64,000 nucleotides of DNA from assembly GCF_004769525.1 (NCBI RefSeq), contig NZ_RQFT01000003.1, positions 62,001 to 126,000 on the forward strand. The letters run 5' to 3'. Positions 1-9,856 of the stretch are shown here, piece after piece. Every line of letters starts with the position of its first letter. Within the stretch, counting starts at the first letter, position 1. Source of the DNA: Leptospira bouyouniensis. Lineage in GTDB: Bacteria > Spirochaetota > Leptospiria > Leptospirales > Leptospiraceae. Position numbers and translations under genes: made by a program. The notes below the pieces were generated by a model that was not told the origin of the DNA, did not search any database, and saw only the letters and a list, made by a program, of their open reading frames with translations.

Positions 1-975
1 GAAGGAATCGATTTTAAATCTTGGATTGAAAATCCAGATGCAGCACCAAACGAAGATTATCTAGCCCGTGCACCCATCTCTGTTCCTGGGATTTTTATGA
101 CCCAAATGGCAAACTATGTTTTGGTTTCCAAACGTGGTTACCCAACAGCAGAACTCATCAAAGCAACGGGCGCTGTTAGTGGACATAGCCAAGGGGTGAT
201 TGCGTCTGCACTTGTCGGTCTTGGAAAAGAAGGCGCAGATTTCTTAAAGGCCTATTCAGACTTTTTAAAATTTATTTTTTATCTTGGGTTTAACGGACAA
301 AAAGTGTACCCGAACTTCCAAGTTTCGGAAGACATCGTCAAAGAAAACGAAGCTAACGGTGACAAAAACCCAGCTCCGATGGTGGCAGTAATCGGTTACT
401 CAAAAGATGAACTCGAAGACCGAGTGAAAAAAACAAACGATTCTCTTGGATTCAAAGGCCAAGACACAGTGTTTATCTCCTTGTACAACACTCCTGATTC
501 GATGATTTTATCTGCTCTTCCTTCTTCCCTATTATCATTCCGTAAACAATGGAAAGCAGAGATGGATGAAAAGAAATTTAAGTTCGTATATTTAAAAACT
601 ACAGCTCCTTTCCATTGCCCGTTTATGGAAACTTCTCTTGATCAGTTCATTGCAGAAGATGCTTCAGTGGTTCCATTCCCATATACTGGTGCTGATTTAA
701 AAGTACCTGTATACAGTATCTTTGATGGTCATAACTTACAAAAAGATGGAAACCTTCGTGATATTCTTTTCAAAATGGTCCTCATTGAACCACTTTACTG
801 GGATTTGGCGATTGCTCCTATTTTTAACGACAGTGCCATCACGACAATCATTGACTTTGGACCAAGTGTTGTGAGCCAAAGATTAACCGGTGGCCACCTC
901 AAAGCAAAAAACATCGAAAAACAATCTTTATGCGCATCTAACGCAAAAGAATTAAAGGTGATTCTCGAAGTTTAA
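1..975 (+). CDS. FAS-I-like acyltransferase (AT) domain protein, 5' partial
   Basis: The reading frame is open from base 1, so the gene starts upstream of the window. The visible 324 residues form an acyl/malonyl transferase domain. The nucleophile elbow is GHSQG (Ser codon 187-189) and a later APFHCPFM segment supplies the catalytic His region. GHSQG and the preceding VPGIFMTQMANYVL stretch look more like the acyltransferase of type I (fungal or mycobacterial) fatty acid synthases than like FabD, which has GHSLGE. It should load acyl or malonyl groups onto a carrier protein. The stop overlaps the next ATG (TAATG), so it is probably co-transcribed with the WYL regulator and ispE. Acyl specificity is not known. 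Confidence 0.8.
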   Translation, partial: EGIDFKSWIENPDAAPNEDYLARAPISVPGIFMTQMANYVLVSKRGYPTAELIKATGAVSGHSQGVIASALVGLGKEGADFLKAYSDFLKFIFYLGFNGQKVYPNFQVSEDIVKENEANGDKNPAPMVAVIGYSKDELEDRVKKTNDSLGFKGQDTVFISLYNTPDSMILSALPSSLLSFRKQWKAEMDEKKFKFVYLKTTAPFHCPFMETSLDQFIAEDASVVPFPYTGADLKVPVYSIFDGHNLQKDGNLRDILFKMVLIEPLYWDLAIAPIFNDSAITTIIDFGPSVVSQRLTGGHLKAKNIEKQSLCASNAKELKVILEV

Positions 976-1931
976 TGAACCCTTCTACAGCCCGGGCCGC
1001 TTCTAAACTCAATTTAATCCGCCTTCTGGCTTCACACCCAGAAGGTTTAACATTAGAAGAAATCCAAGGAGTAACCGGGCACAAATCCATCTCCTCTCTC
1101 AAAAAAGACTTGGGAGAGTTGTATATGATTGAGATGTACCCGTATTCTCCGACTGATGCTGTGGATTTAGATTTTGATGGAGATAAGGTAAAAATTAGAC
1201 TCCCCATTGCAGTTGACTCAGCGTTACCCTTATCTCCCAAAGAATGGGCCGCATTACGTTCGTTATTACTGACAAATCAAAACAAAAAAGAAGATTCTAT
1301 AAAACAATCCATCTTAAAAAAAATAGATTCTGTTTTGCCTTCAGGGGATTGGTCACCTCACCAAAAAACGAAAGAAATGGTGCAAGAAGCCATTCACTCT
1401 AAAAAAATACTAACTATTGTTTATTGGAAACGAAATACAAAGGAAAAAGAAACACGAACTCTTGCCCCTTGGTTATTACTCGAAGAAAATGAATCCTACC
1501 TCCTTGCCTATGACGTAATCAAAGAGGGTTTTCGTTCCTTTCGATTGGACTATATCTTAGAGGTCACGATCACTGATATGGATTACCCAAAGATTCCAGA
1601 AACAGCTTCTGAGTTTTTGGAAGGGTTCAAACAAAAATTTGAAATCGAATCCAATCCCGAATCCAAAGTAACATTATGGGTAACAGACTCTGCCTCCTAC
1701 CATTTGGGTTTGAAACTCCCTCTAAAAGAAACTGGAAACGTAAAACAAATCCAAAACACAACTTACCGCGAATTCCAAACTCCCATGCAGGATAAAAATT
1801 GGCTCATCCAAACCATACTTGGTTATGGTACTTCCATCCTCGTAGCAGAACCAAAAGAAATCAAAGAATCCATACGACTTCATTTACAATCTATTTCTCT
1901 TTCCAAACAAAACCAGTCTTTAGAAACATAA
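975..1931 (+). CDS. HTH/WYL-domain transcriptional regulator
   Basis: This 318-residue protein has an N-terminal winged-helix-like region (residues about 8-60, [19 protein letters not shown]) and a central WYL domain (about 140-210). The WYL domain includes ILTIVYWKR and the [11 protein letters not shown] segment typical of the YafY/PafC group. WYL domains sense ligands, often nucleic-acid or nucleotide-like, and control the attached DNA-binding part. The ATG overlaps the upstream stop by one base, and ispE follows one base after its stop, so all three are likely one transcript. The target genes cannot be read from the sequence. Confidence 0.8.
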   Translation: MNPSTARAASKLNLIRLLASHPEGLTLEEIQGVTGHKSISSLKKDLGELYMIEMYPYSPTDAVDLDFDGDKVKIRLPIAVDSALPLSPKEWAALRSLLLTNQNKKEDSIKQSILKKIDSVLPSGDWSPHQKTKEMVQEAIHSKKILTIVYWKRNTKEKETRTLAPWLLLEENESYLLAYDVIKEGFRSFRLDYILEVTITDMDYPKIPETASEFLEGFKQKFEIESNPESKVTLWVTDSASYHLGLKLPLKETGNVKQIQNTTYREFQTPMQDKNWLIQTILGYGTSILVAEPKEIKESIRLHLQSISLSKQNQSLET

Positions 1932-1932
1932 G

Positions 1933-2853
1933 TTGGTCCCTTTGCAAACAATTGCACACGCAAAGATTAACATTGGTTTAGTGATCCCTTACAAAAGGGA
2001 TGATGGTTTACATGAAATTAGAAGTGTTTTTGTTCCAATTGACTTTGGTGATCCAATGGAAATCCAAATACATCCCTTACCCCAAGGGAATGAATCCACT
2101 TTGGAAATCCATTCTGAAAACCACTTAAAAGGGTACCGCCACTCTTTATTTGAAGCCGTTTCGGAACGAGGGGACCTTACCAAAAACATCCTTACCAAAA
2201 CATTTGTTTCTTTAAAACCAAACTTACTCAAACCTTTAGAAATCAAAGTCCACCTGAAAAAATTCCTCCCCCCCGAAGGTGGGATTGGAGGGGGGAGTAG
2301 CAATGCAGGTGTATTTTTACGACAAATTTTGACGTTCTCGAAATTGACTGGGCCAGAACAGATCCTTTTTGCCAAATCCATTGGTGCCGATGTTCCTTTT
2401 TTCCTCCAAGACTCAGCTTGTTTTGTCAGTGGGATTGGAGAAATCTTAGAGCCGATTTCCATTGCCAAAGGATTTGGAATCCTTGCCATCCCTCCATTTG
2501 GATTATCCACAGGATCTATGTACGCAGGACTTCAAAAAAGTTTACAAAAACCCTATGGTTCCGAAGTATGGAAATCTCTGGCAGAGGATTTAATTCGAAG
2601 TCTTCACGTCGGGGATTGGGCTTACCTGCAAAACAGGTTAGAGAACGAGTTTGAAAAAATCGCTTTCCAGACCCAACCCTTACTAAAGGAATTGAAATTA
2701 GGGTTCTTTGAGTCGGGAGCAGATTTTGCTTCTCTTTCAGGTTCTGGTTCTTGTCTTTATGGCATTTATCCGACAGAAGGGAAACGAAACGAGGCCCTTC
2801 CCAATGTTTCTCTCAAATTCCCCGAAATGGAATTTCGAACGTTCTCTTTTTAG
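1933..2853 (+). CDS. ispE: 4-diphosphocytidyl-2-C-methyl-D-erythritol kinase
   Basis: IspE phosphorylates CDP-methylerythritol in the MEP isoprenoid pathway. The 306-residue GHMP kinase shows HAKINIGL with Lys11 near the N-terminus. The glycine-rich ATP loop [11 protein letters not shown] lies around residues 116-126, the catalytic Asp is Asp153 in GADVPFF, and SGSGSCLYG is near the C-terminus. Length fits the family. The start is TTG one base after the WYL stop. The ATG candidates downstream would remove the substrate-binding N-terminus. A tRNA gene follows six bases after the stop. Confidence 0.93.
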   Translation: MVPLQTIAHAKINIGLVIPYKRDDGLHEIRSVFVPIDFGDPMEIQIHPLPQGNESTLEIHSENHLKGYRHSLFEAVSERGDLTKNILTKTFVSLKPNLLKPLEIKVHLKKFLPPEGGIGGGSSNAGVFLRQILTFSKLTGPEQILFAKSIGADVPFFLQDSACFVSGIGEILEPISIAKGFGILAIPPFGLSTGSMYAGLQKSLQKPYGSEVWKSLAEDLIRSLHVGDWAYLQNRLENEFEKIAFQTQPLLKELKLGFFESGADFASLSGSGSCLYGIYPTEGKRNEALPNVSLKFPEMEFRTFSF

Positions 2854-2858
2854 AAACT

Positions 2859-2933
2859 GGCCTGTAGCCAAGCGGTAAGGCAGCGGTTTTTGGTATCGCC
2901 ATTCCCTAGGTTCGAATCCTAGCAGGCCAGCCA
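2859..2933 (+). tRNA. tRNA-Gln (anticodon TTG)
   Basis: The cloverleaf can be folded by eye. The acceptor arm 2859-2865 (TGGCCTG) pairs with 2923-2929 (CAGGCCA), with discriminator G at 2930 and an encoded CCA at 2931-2933. The anticodon stem is 2883-2887 with 2895-2899, and the loop carries TTG at 2890-2892. The T-loop is GGTTCGAATCC. The weak first acceptor pair (T-A) and overall sequence match bacterial tRNA-Gln. It sits between ispE and glmU and could be processed from their transcript. Confidence 0.96.
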
Positions 2934-2960
2934 GTTTTAAAAGATCCGATAGAACGAACG

Positions 2961-3722
2961 ATGAACCTACATAATACTGTAACTGCTGTTATTTTGGCGG
3001 CGGGGAAAGGAACTCGAATGAAGAGTGAGCTTCCCAAGGTTGCGGTTGTACTGAACGAATCCCCACTTTTACTCCACGTTCTTCGTAATATCGAATCAGC
3101 CGGCATAACCCGTAAAGTTGTGGTTGTCGGTTACCGCAAAGACATTGTCACAGACATTGCAAAATCCTTTCCTGGTGTTGAGTTTGCCGAGCAAACAGAA
3201 CAACTGGGAACTGGACATGCAGTGATTTCGGCAGAGAAACAACTCGCACCATACACTGGCTATACGATCGTTGCCTGCGGAGATGCACCTCTAATTTCTC
3301 CATCATCATTTTCTAATCTCATCGAACACCATAAATCCAATGGTTATGTGGCAACAGTCCTTTCTGCAAAAATAGAAAATCCTACTGGATATGGACGTAT
3401 CATTCGTTCTTCTGATGATGGGAGCCTTCTTCGTATTGTGGAAGAAAAAGATGCGAATCCCGAAGAAAAAGCCGTAAACGAAGTGAATACGGGAACCTAT
3501 TGTTTTAATACGGAAGATCTTTTTGGTGCCCTCAAACAAATTGGCAATAACAACGCACAAAAAGAATATTACCTGACTGATGTGATTAAAATTTTCAGAA
3601 ATGAAGGGAAAAAGGTTGGAGCACAAACTTTAACCAATGCTTTAGAAAGTCACGGTATCAATTCTCCTGATGATTTGGCGCTTGCGAAACAATATATAGA
3701 TAACGGGTTGGTTGGAGTATGA
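2961..3722 (+). CDS. glmU: UDP-GlcNAc pyrophosphorylase-type nucleotidyltransferase (GlmU N-terminal domain only)
   Basis: This 253-residue nucleotidyltransferase begins [20 protein letters not shown], the NTP-binding signature of GlmU (LAAGKGTRM, residues 12-20). It continues with EQLGTGHAV, the CGDAPLIS metal/uridine motif and EVNTGTYCF. It should make UDP-GlcNAc from GlcNAc-1-P and UTP. Standard GlmU is about 450 residues with a left-handed beta-helix acetyltransferase. That half is absent here and no such gene lies nearby. The stop overlaps the prs start (ATGA). Confidence 0.85.
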   Translation: MNLHNTVTAVILAAGKGTRMKSELPKVAVVLNESPLLLHVLRNIESAGITRKVVVVGYRKDIVTDIAKSFPGVEFAEQTEQLGTGHAVISAEKQLAPYTGYTIVACGDAPLISPSSFSNLIEHHKSNGYVATVLSAKIENPTGYGRIIRSSDDGSLLRIVEEKDANPEEKAVNEVNTGTYCFNTEDLFGALKQIGNNNAQKEYYLTDVIKIFRNEGKKVGAQTLTNALESHGINSPDDLALAKQYIDNGLVGV

Positions 3723-4660
3723 ATCCTAGTGAAGTCGTAGTATTTTCTGGAAATGCAAATAGACCTTTAGCGGAAGAAATCTGCAAAAATTTAGGCATTC
3801 CCAATGGCCAAATCTCAGTCAAAAGATTTTCGGATGGAGAAAGTTCTGTCAAAATCGAAGAGAATGTTCGGGGCCGCGACGTATTTGTTGTCCAATCCAT
3901 TAGTTACCCTGCTAACGACAGTTTAATGGAACTTCTACTCATCATCGATGCAGCTAGAAGGGCTTCTGCTCGTCGCATTACTGCTGTTATTCCTTATTAT
4001 GGATATGGTCGCCAAGACAGAAAGGTAGAACCAAGGGTTCCCATTTCTGCTCGTATGGTTGCTGACTTAATTGAAACCGTTGGCCCTGACCGAGTTCTCA
4101 CAATGGACCTCCATGCGGACCAAATCCAAGGTTTCTTTCGCATTCCTGTGGACCATTTGTATTTTTCACCAGTACTTGCGGAATACATCAATTCACTTGG
4201 CATGCAAGACCTAGTCATTGTTTCCCCTGATTCTGGTGGAGCGGAACGCGCTCGAAATTTCGGTAAAAAAGTAAACGGATCCCTTGCTATCATCGACAAA
4301 CGTAGACCTAAAGCAAACGAGTCAGTTGTCATGCATGTGATCGGTGAGATCAAAGACAAAAACTGTTTATTACTCGATGATATGATTGATACAGGTGGAA
4401 CGATTGCCAAAGCCGCGATGGCACTGTATGAAAATGGAGCAAAATCAGTTTTATGTTGTGCCTCCCATGGAGTACTTTCCGGGGAAGCACCAGCGAAACT
4501 CAATGAGGCAAAATTCAACCAAATTGTCCTCTCTAATTCCATTGCCATTCCCGAGAGCAAAAAAATAAATCACTTGAAAACGCTCTCTATCGCCCCACTC
4601 TTTGCTAAAGCCATCGAACGGATTCATAACGAAGAATCAATCTCTAGTCTGTTTTCATAA
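3719..4660 (+). CDS. prs: Ribose-phosphate pyrophosphokinase (PRPP synthetase)
   Basis: The 313-residue enzyme makes PRPP from ribose-5-phosphate and ATP. It feeds purine, pyrimidine, NAD and His/Trp synthesis. Seen are the N-terminal [21 protein letters not shown], the catalytic [11 protein letters not shown] segment (about residue 130) and the PRPP-binding loop [13 protein letters not shown] (about 218-230). Full length for class I. It overlaps glmU by four bases and is followed by rplY after 17 bases. Confidence 0.96.
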   Translation: MNPSEVVVFSGNANRPLAEEICKNLGIPNGQISVKRFSDGESSVKIEENVRGRDVFVVQSISYPANDSLMELLLIIDAARRASARRITAVIPYYGYGRQDRKVEPRVPISARMVADLIETVGPDRVLTMDLHADQIQGFFRIPVDHLYFSPVLAEYINSLGMQDLVIVSPDSGGAERARNFGKKVNGSLAIIDKRRPKANESVVMHVIGEIKDKNCLLLDDMIDTGGTIAKAAMALYENGAKSVLCCASHGVLSGEAPAKLNEAKFNQIVLSNSIAIPESKKINHLKTLSIAPLFAKAIERIHNEESISSLFS

Positions 4661-4677
4661 CTTTAAGGAACATAATC

Positions 4678-5313
4678 ATGGAAAAAATCAGTATCAAAGC
4701 ACAACCAAGAACTTCAACAGGAAAAGGTCCTGCCAGAAGAATGCGTGTGGAAGGTTTAGTACCGGCTAACATCATCGGAAGCGGTGAAGCAAAATCGGCA
4801 AGTGTTGTCGAAAAAGAAATCCAAAAACTCATCGACTCTGGAATTCGTAAGGCAACTCTTATTGACCTTGAACTCGACGGTAAATCGGAAAGAGTTTTCG
4901 TAAAAGAAATCCAAAGATTTCCTCATACTGGACAAATTCGTCATATCGACTTTTACAAAGTGACTCCAGGGAAAAAGATCCAAACTACAGTTGCCATCAA
5001 AACAACTGGTGTAGCAAAAGGATCAAAAGCTGGTGGTCAATTCGAGCACTTAGTTCACGAAATTAAAGTAAAGTCAACTCCTGAAGATCTTACTGACGTC
5101 ATCACAATTGACGTAACTGGTCTTGATATCGGAATGATGATTAAAGTTTCCGAACTGCCTCACCCTAAATCATGGGAAATCTTAGTGAACGGCGATCCAA
5201 TTGTTGCATCATGTAACAAAACGAAAGCGATCCTAGCGGCAGAACGTGCTGAAAAAGCAGAAGCTGATGCAGCAAAAGGGAAACCAGCTGCTAAAAAAGC
5301 GGCTAAGAAGTAA
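4678..5313 (+). CDS. rplY: 50S ribosomal protein L25 (Ctc/TL5 form)
   Basis: L25 binds 5S rRNA. This 211-residue version has the N-terminal 5S-binding domain (ISIKAQPRTSTGKGPARRMR onward), the C-terminal CTC beta domain (about 95-185) and a lysine/alanine-rich tail. It is therefore the long TL5/Ctc form, not the short E. coli form. Upstream AAGGAACATAATC gives a fair Shine-Dalgarno site. The order prs-rplY-pth is a common bacterial arrangement. Confidence 0.94.
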   Translation: MEKISIKAQPRTSTGKGPARRMRVEGLVPANIIGSGEAKSASVVEKEIQKLIDSGIRKATLIDLELDGKSERVFVKEIQRFPHTGQIRHIDFYKVTPGKKIQTTVAIKTTGVAKGSKAGGQFEHLVHEIKVKSTPEDLTDVITIDVTGLDIGMMIKVSELPHPKSWEILVNGDPIVASCNKTKAILAAERAEKAEADAAKGKPAAKKAAKK

Positions 5314-5332
5314 GAACTACTTTTAAGAACCA

Positions 5333-5896
5333 ATGAAGTTAATTGTAGGGCTAGGAAATCCTGGCGATAGATATAACAACAATCGATCTAACATTGGTTT
5401 TAAGATTCTCGATGTCATTGCCAATAACATTGGCATCGAAATCAAAACTAAAAAGAAAAAATCGCTCATCGGGCGTGGTGACTTTGAAGGAGACGAAGTG
5501 GTTTTACTCAAACCACAAACCTTCAGCGAACTCTCTGGTGAGTCTGTACTTTACATTGCCTCCTTTCTCAAAATCCAAGTCAAAGACATCGTAGTCATCC
5601 ATGAAGATGTGGGATTGGAACTTGGCCAAATCGTTGTCACAAAAGGTGGAGAAAATGACACAAATCAAGGGGTAAACTCGATTTCTGTCTCATTACGATC
5701 CCCCAACTTCATCCGAATTCGGATCGGAATTCTCAATTCCAGCTACAATCCGAAAAAAAGAGAAGATTTTTTACGTGAAGATTTTGAGCCATTAGAGAAT
5801 CTGAGTTTGATACAGATCATCAATGACGCCGAAGCGGCGATTCGTTCCATATCCATGGGGGATATTGACGAAGTGATTCAGAAATATCACCTTTGA
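5333..5896 (+). CDS. pth: Peptidyl-tRNA hydrolase family protein with altered catalytic residues
   Basis: The 187-residue protein clearly belongs to the Pth family: it starts KLIVGLGNPGDRY, has the KPQTF and LSG segments, and lies directly after rplY. Key residues differ from the active enzyme. The motif around the catalytic His (E. coli His20, usually TRHN) reads NRSN, so position 19 is Ser. The usual TFMN is TFSE. The HDELD motif reads HEDVG. GHNG reads TNQG, keeping only the Asn. Family membership is secure. Hydrolase activity is doubtful from the sequence, and it may be a non-catalytic RNA or ribosome binder, or may use other residues. Confidence 0.8.
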   Translation: MKLIVGLGNPGDRYNNNRSNIGFKILDVIANNIGIEIKTKKKKSLIGRGDFEGDEVVLLKPQTFSELSGESVLYIASFLKIQVKDIVVIHEDVGLELGQIVVTKGGENDTNQGVNSISVSLRSPNFIRIRIGILNSSYNPKKREDFLREDFEPLENLSLIQIINDAEAAIRSISMGDIDEVIQKYHL

Positions 5897-5923
5897 TTTC
5901 AGTCTAATCATCGGAAGTCTTAC

Positions 5924-7876
5924 ATGAATAAAAACATCAAAACCGTATTTCTATTTTTACTCGTATTCCTTGTCATTTTGGCAACGGTATATAAGGGCCA
6001 AGACTTTGCCGGTAAACCCGACGAAATCAGTTATTCCGATTTTTTGAATATGGTAGAACCAATTGAGGGAAAAAAACCCATTGGGAAAATCACTTCTAAA
6101 GATGGAAAAGATATTTCTTCTAAACAACAGATCATTATCGATAAAGAACTAATTGAAGGTTGGTACATTCCTGAAAATAGTAAGGACAACAAACCAAAAC
6201 CTTTCAAAACCAATGTAGCACAAGTTAACGATGATTTGGTGACAAAACTTCGTAAATCACGTCTTAGTTTTACTGCAAAATCCACAGAAGAAAATAAATT
6301 CTGGAGTGTCGTTTCTGGCATCATACCTTGGTTATTTGCACTTGGAATCATTTGGTTCATCATGATGCGCCAACTCCAAGCATCTGGAAACAAAGCTTTT
6401 ACCTTTGGTAAATCACGTGCCAAGATGAATGTTGATCCAAAAGTAAAAGTGACATTTAACGATGTAGCTGGTTGTGAAGAAGCAAAAGTAGAACTTCTTG
6501 AAATCATTGAATTTTTAAAAGATCCAAAAAAATTCCAAGCGATCGGAGCAAGGATTCCTAAAGGAGTCCTTCTTGTTGGTCCTCCTGGAACCGGTAAAAC
6601 CTTACTTGCGAAAGCAGTTGCTGGAGAAGCAGGTGTTCCGTTTTTCTCAATCTCTGGATCAGACTTCGTAGAAATGTTTGTGGGTGTGGGTGCATCTCGT
6701 GTCAGAGATCTTTTTGACCAAGGGAAAAAGAATGCACCTTGTATCATCTTCATTGATGAGATTGATGCAGTGGGTCGCCTTCGTGGTGCAGGCCTAGGTG
6801 GTGGGCATGACGAAAGGGAACAGACCCTCAATCAGATGTTAGTCGAGATGGACGGATTTGAAATGAACGAAGGTGTCATTGTAATGGCAGCAACAAACCG
6901 CGCTGATGTCCTTGACCCTGCCCTGCTCCGACCTGGTCGTTTTGATAGACAAGTGATTGTTGATCTTCCAGACCTAAAGGGACGCGAAGAGATTTTAGCG
7001 GTTCATGCCAAAAAAGTTCCTCTCGTGTCTGATATTTCTTTGAACTCGATTGCTCGAGGAACCCCAGGTTTTACAGGTGCTGATCTTGCCAACCTTATCA
7101 ATGAAGCAGCACTCCTTGCCGCACGTCGTAATAAAAAACGAGTCACCCAAGAAGAACTAGAAGAAGCTCGTGATAAAGTGATGATGGGGCCGGAACGTAA
7201 GTCTATGTTTATCTCTGACAAAGAGAAAGAAATGACTGCTTACCATGAAGCTGGCCACGCTCTCCTTGGCACCTTACTGCCGTATACCGAACCAGTTCAT
7301 AAAGTGACGATTATCCCACGTGGTCGTGCCTTAGGTCTTACCCAATCACTTCCAGTGGAAGACAGACATTCTTACCGTAAAAACTATTGTTTGGATCGGA
7401 TTGTCATGTCAATGGGTGGGTACATTGCAGAAGAACTCATCTTTGGTGACCCTTCGAACGGATCTTCCAACGATATCCAACAAGCAACGAACATTGCTCG
7501 TCGAATGGTCTGTGAATGGGGTATGTCTGAAAAACTCGGAACCATCCACTACGGATCCGGTGAAACTTCGCCTTTTATGGGAAGGGACTATGGCCACACA
7601 AGTAAACCTTACTCAGAAGAATTTGCAGCGATGATTGACCAGGAAGTGAAACGCATTATCCAAACTTGTCTCGACAAGGGTCGTGATTTGGTGAAGAAAA
7701 ACCAGAAGAAATTGGATGCCATTGCAAAAGCGCTTTTAGCAAAGGAAACTATCGATGCACAGGAATTAATGGACATCGTACAACCTTCTTTTGATAAATA
7801 CTCTGACTCAAAACCAGGAGTTGGTTCCAAAAAAGGAAAAGGTGCTTCTGCAGCGAAACCAGCTTACTCGGCTTAA
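5924..7876 (+). CDS. ftsH: ATP-dependent zinc metalloprotease FtsH
   Basis: Membrane-anchored AAA+ protease that degrades misassembled membrane proteins and regulatory proteins. The 650 residues show a first membrane segment (about 6-24), a periplasmic domain and a second membrane segment (about 128-148). The AAA domain has Walker A GPPGTGKT (about 218-225), Walker [12 protein letters not shown], and the second region of homology with RPGRFDRQ. The M41 zinc site is HEAGH (441-445), with the third ligand region [10 protein letters not shown]. The C-terminus is Lys/Ala-rich. The stop overlaps the next ATG (TAATG). Confidence 0.97.
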   Translation: MNKNIKTVFLFLLVFLVILATVYKGQDFAGKPDEISYSDFLNMVEPIEGKKPIGKITSKDGKDISSKQQIIIDKELIEGWYIPENSKDNKPKPFKTNVAQVNDDLVTKLRKSRLSFTAKSTEENKFWSVVSGIIPWLFALGIIWFIMMRQLQASGNKAFTFGKSRAKMNVDPKVKVTFNDVAGCEEAKVELLEIIEFLKDPKKFQAIGARIPKGVLLVGPPGTGKTLLAKAVAGEAGVPFFSISGSDFVEMFVGVGASRVRDLFDQGKKNAPCIIFIDEIDAVGRLRGAGLGGGHDEREQTLNQMLVEMDGFEMNEGVIVMAATNRADVLDPALLRPGRFDRQVIVDLPDLKGREEILAVHAKKVPLVSDISLNSIARGTPGFTGADLANLINEAALLAARRNKKRVTQEELEEARDKVMMGPERKSMFISDKEKEMTAYHEAGHALLGTLLPYTEPVHKVTIIPRGRALGLTQSLPVEDRHSYRKNYCLDRIVMSMGGYIAEELIFGDPSNGSSNDIQQATNIARRMVCEWGMSEKLGTIHYGSGETSPFMGRDYGHTSKPYSEEFAAMIDQEVKRIIQTCLDKGRDLVKKNQKKLDAIAKALLAKETIDAQELMDIVQPSFDKYSDSKPGVGSKKGKGASAAKPAYSA

Positions 7877-8343
7877 TGAAGTATTGGTTATTTAAAACAG
7901 AACCAGATGTATTTTCCATCGATGACCTAATACGAGAAAAACTCTCGTATTGGGAAGGTGTTAGAAATTACCAAGCTCGGAACTACCTTCGTGACGAAGT
8001 GAAGTTAGGTGATCTGGTTCTTTTTTACCACAGCCGTTTAGAACCACCAGGTGTTGTGGGCATTGCAGAAATTGCCAAAGAAGCAAGCCCCGATCCCTAC
8101 CAATTTGATCCTAATCATAAATACTTTGATCCTAAACTCAAAAGTACTGAACCAAGATGGTTTGGTGTCCATCTCAAACCTCATACCAAGTTCAAGGAAC
8201 TGATTCCACTTGATCTTTTGAAAAAAACGAAAGGATTAGAAACGATGGTGGTGACACAAAAAGGATCGAGGTTATCGATCCAACCGGTCACCAAAAAGGA
8301 ATTTGAAATTGTGACAAAACTAGCAGGCGTTACAGTAAAGTAA
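7876..8343 (+). CDS. EVE domain-containing protein
   Basis: The 155-residue protein is one EVE (PUA-like) domain: [40 protein letters not shown] and the PRWFGVHLKP strand. EVE domains bind modified bases in RNA or DNA through an aromatic pocket and are often linked to RNA modification or phage defence. Here the gene is translationally coupled to ftsH and no modification or restriction gene is adjacent, so a housekeeping nucleic-acid role is more likely. Confidence 0.88.
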   Translation: MKYWLFKTEPDVFSIDDLIREKLSYWEGVRNYQARNYLRDEVKLGDLVLFYHSRLEPPGVVGIAEIAKEASPDPYQFDPNHKYFDPKLKSTEPRWFGVHLKPHTKFKELIPLDLLKKTKGLETMVVTQKGSRLSIQPVTKKEFEIVTKLAGVTVK

Positions 8344-8358
8344 ACCGCTTACGGTTTT
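8342..8358. terminator. Short hairpin between convergent genes
   Basis: AAACCG (8342-8347) and CGGTTT (8352-8357) pair around a CTTA loop, overlapping the stop codons of the EVE gene (+) and the CAP gene (-). A T run follows on the plus strand. It is a plausible but short bidirectional terminator. Confidence 0.4.
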
Positions 8359-9227
8359 CCAGTAAACACTTGGACCGCTTTCACTTTGTCGACGTCGAAG
8401 AACTTTTTATCTTTATAAAAGAAAGCTCCTGCTCCCATATAATTAAATTCTGGATTGAGAATGTTTTTTCGATGCCCTGGCGAATTGAACCAAACTTCAA
8501 CCACAGCCTTTGCTAAACTTAAATAGGTATGGTTTGGAATGGGTGTTCCTGCTTTTGTATAACTAAAAAATGGACCACCATTTTGCGCAGGAGTAAATAC
8601 TGGTTTTCCGCTTTGGTATTGGATTCCAAAAGTATTGATGATGTTTTCAGCAGAATAAGTTTCCGAAATTCCAACTAAATCCAATCGGTCACGGAGAGTT
8701 TCCTTTCCATTGACCGTACTGTTATGGGAATAAAAATCATATGTTACCATATCTTGTGCATGTCCAAACGCAGCTTGTTCACAACGCTCCGAATACTTAA
8801 AAGGTCTCATGCCCAATTGTTTTCTTTCCTTGGAAGTTACATAGAAGATGGCTGCATTTAACAAAGGATAATCGACCTTATTAAAATCAATGGTAGCATT
8901 TGCAGGACCATAAGAAGGAAACGTATCTTCATTAAAGGCCTCGTATTGTTCAACTTTCCATTTATCTGAGTCAGGGAGTTCACGACCGTCTTCTATACTT
9001 TCTAAAAAGGCCAAGTTTGGATCTTGTTTTTCGACTACCTGTTCTACTTTTTTAGGTTCTTCAACAACGACGACTGGAGCTTTTTTGACTTCTGGAGTTT
9101 TGCAGAGTGTGAACGAAAAAAGAAGCAAGATACTAAGAGCCATCAAAACATTTTTGACACCGTATACATCTGGTGTTTGGTTTCGCTTCGTATTTTGCGT
9201 TTGGTTTTGGTTTGTTTTTAAATTCAT
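8349..9227 (-). CDS. CAP/SCP-domain lipoprotein
   Basis: 292 residues. A long polar N-terminus precedes a hydrophobic stretch and spirochaetal lipobox (SFTLC, Cys about residue 42), then a Val/Glu/Lys-rich linker. The C-terminal CAP domain shows the AAFGHAQDM...YSHNS helix and the signature SPGHRKNIL. The function of bacterial CAP proteins is mostly unknown. This one should sit on the cell envelope. The start at 9227 is supported by AGGAG five bases upstream, although a Met just before the hydrophobic stretch would give a more usual signal peptide. It follows another lipoprotein gene by eight bases. Confidence 0.85.
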   Translation of the reverse strand: MNLKTNQNQTQNTKRNQTPDVYGVKNVLMALSILLLFSFTLCKTPEVKKAPVVVVEEPKKVEQVVEKQDPNLAFLESIEDGRELPDSDKWKVEQYEAFNEDTFPSYGPANATIDFNKVDYPLLNAAIFYVTSKERKQLGMRPFKYSERCEQAAFGHAQDMVTYDFYSHNSTVNGKETLRDRLDLVGISETYSAENIINTFGIQYQSGKPVFTPAQNGGPFFSYTKAGTPIPNHTYLSLAKAVVEVWFNSPGHRKNILNPEFNYMGAGAFFYKDKKFFDVDKVKAVQVFTGKP

Positions 9228-9235
9228 GGCAACTC

Positions 9236-9808
9236 CTATAAATAACGGTTATAATCCTGCACAACATTGTGAATTAAATTTTTTTCTTTGTTGTATTGGA
9301 TGGTTTTCGCTTCTTTGATTCCTGTTTCCCATATGAACATAAAGGGAACTCCGAATAAGGTAGAGTGTTTTTGTCTGTATTTTTCTCGGCCAATTAATTT
9401 ATCATTCAAATAAAAATCAGCATGTAACACTCGTTCTTTTGAATAAATGGATGGTAACAATCCAGCGGTTCCAATCATAAAAATGGTGGAGATGGAAGAT
9501 ACCCAAAAGTGTTCGTACTCGTTTACTTCACTAGTATAAAAATCTATATGGTGGTTTGCACGAACACCATCTGATAAAACCCTTCCAAAGTATCCTGTCT
9601 CCGATAAGTATTTTGTATAAAGAGCAGTAATTTCTCTTTTGTTTTTATTGTTTTCGGGAGTGGAAACTTTGATTGAAAGCAGGGGAATTTGTTGTCTAAA
9701 TTCGGGTCTTGTGATGATCGGAACATCTTCACTCATATAATTATAACAGGATTGAAGGAAAAAAAAGGAACATAAACAGAAAAGAGAGAATTTTCGAAAT
9801 CGAATCAT
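9236..9808 (-). CDS. Putative lipoprotein, unknown function
   Basis: 190 residues with a basic n-region, a hydrophobic core and lipobox FLQSC (Cys about 21). A short hydrophobic segment, SISTIFMIGTAGLLPSIY, lies mid-protein. I do not recognise a family. It is eight bases upstream of the CAP lipoprotein gene and most likely co-transcribed with it. Confidence 0.75.
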   Translation of the reverse strand: MIRFRKFSLFCLCSFFFLQSCYNYMSEDVPIITRPEFRQQIPLLSIKVSTPENNKNKREITALYTKYLSETGYFGRVLSDGVRANHHIDFYTSEVNEYEHFWVSSISTIFMIGTAGLLPSIYSKERVLHADFYLNDKLIGREKYRQKHSTLFGVPFMFIWETGIKEAKTIQYNKEKNLIHNVVQDYNRYL

Positions 9809-9856
9809 AATCCGAGAGAAAGCTATCGGATGAGAAAAGAAGGAAAAGCCTTTTTT

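Noticed and set aside
3997..4560. 187-codon minus-strand frame opposite prs
   Set aside because: Antisense shadow of a full-length conserved gene.
5880..5923. Possible regulatory hairpin before ftsH
   Set aside because: No stable stem longer than four pairs was found.
6031..6831. 266-codon open frame on the minus strand opposite ftsH
   Set aside because: Lies wholly inside a secure gene, rich in Ser/Pro/Arg as expected for an antisense shadow, with no family match or ribosome site.
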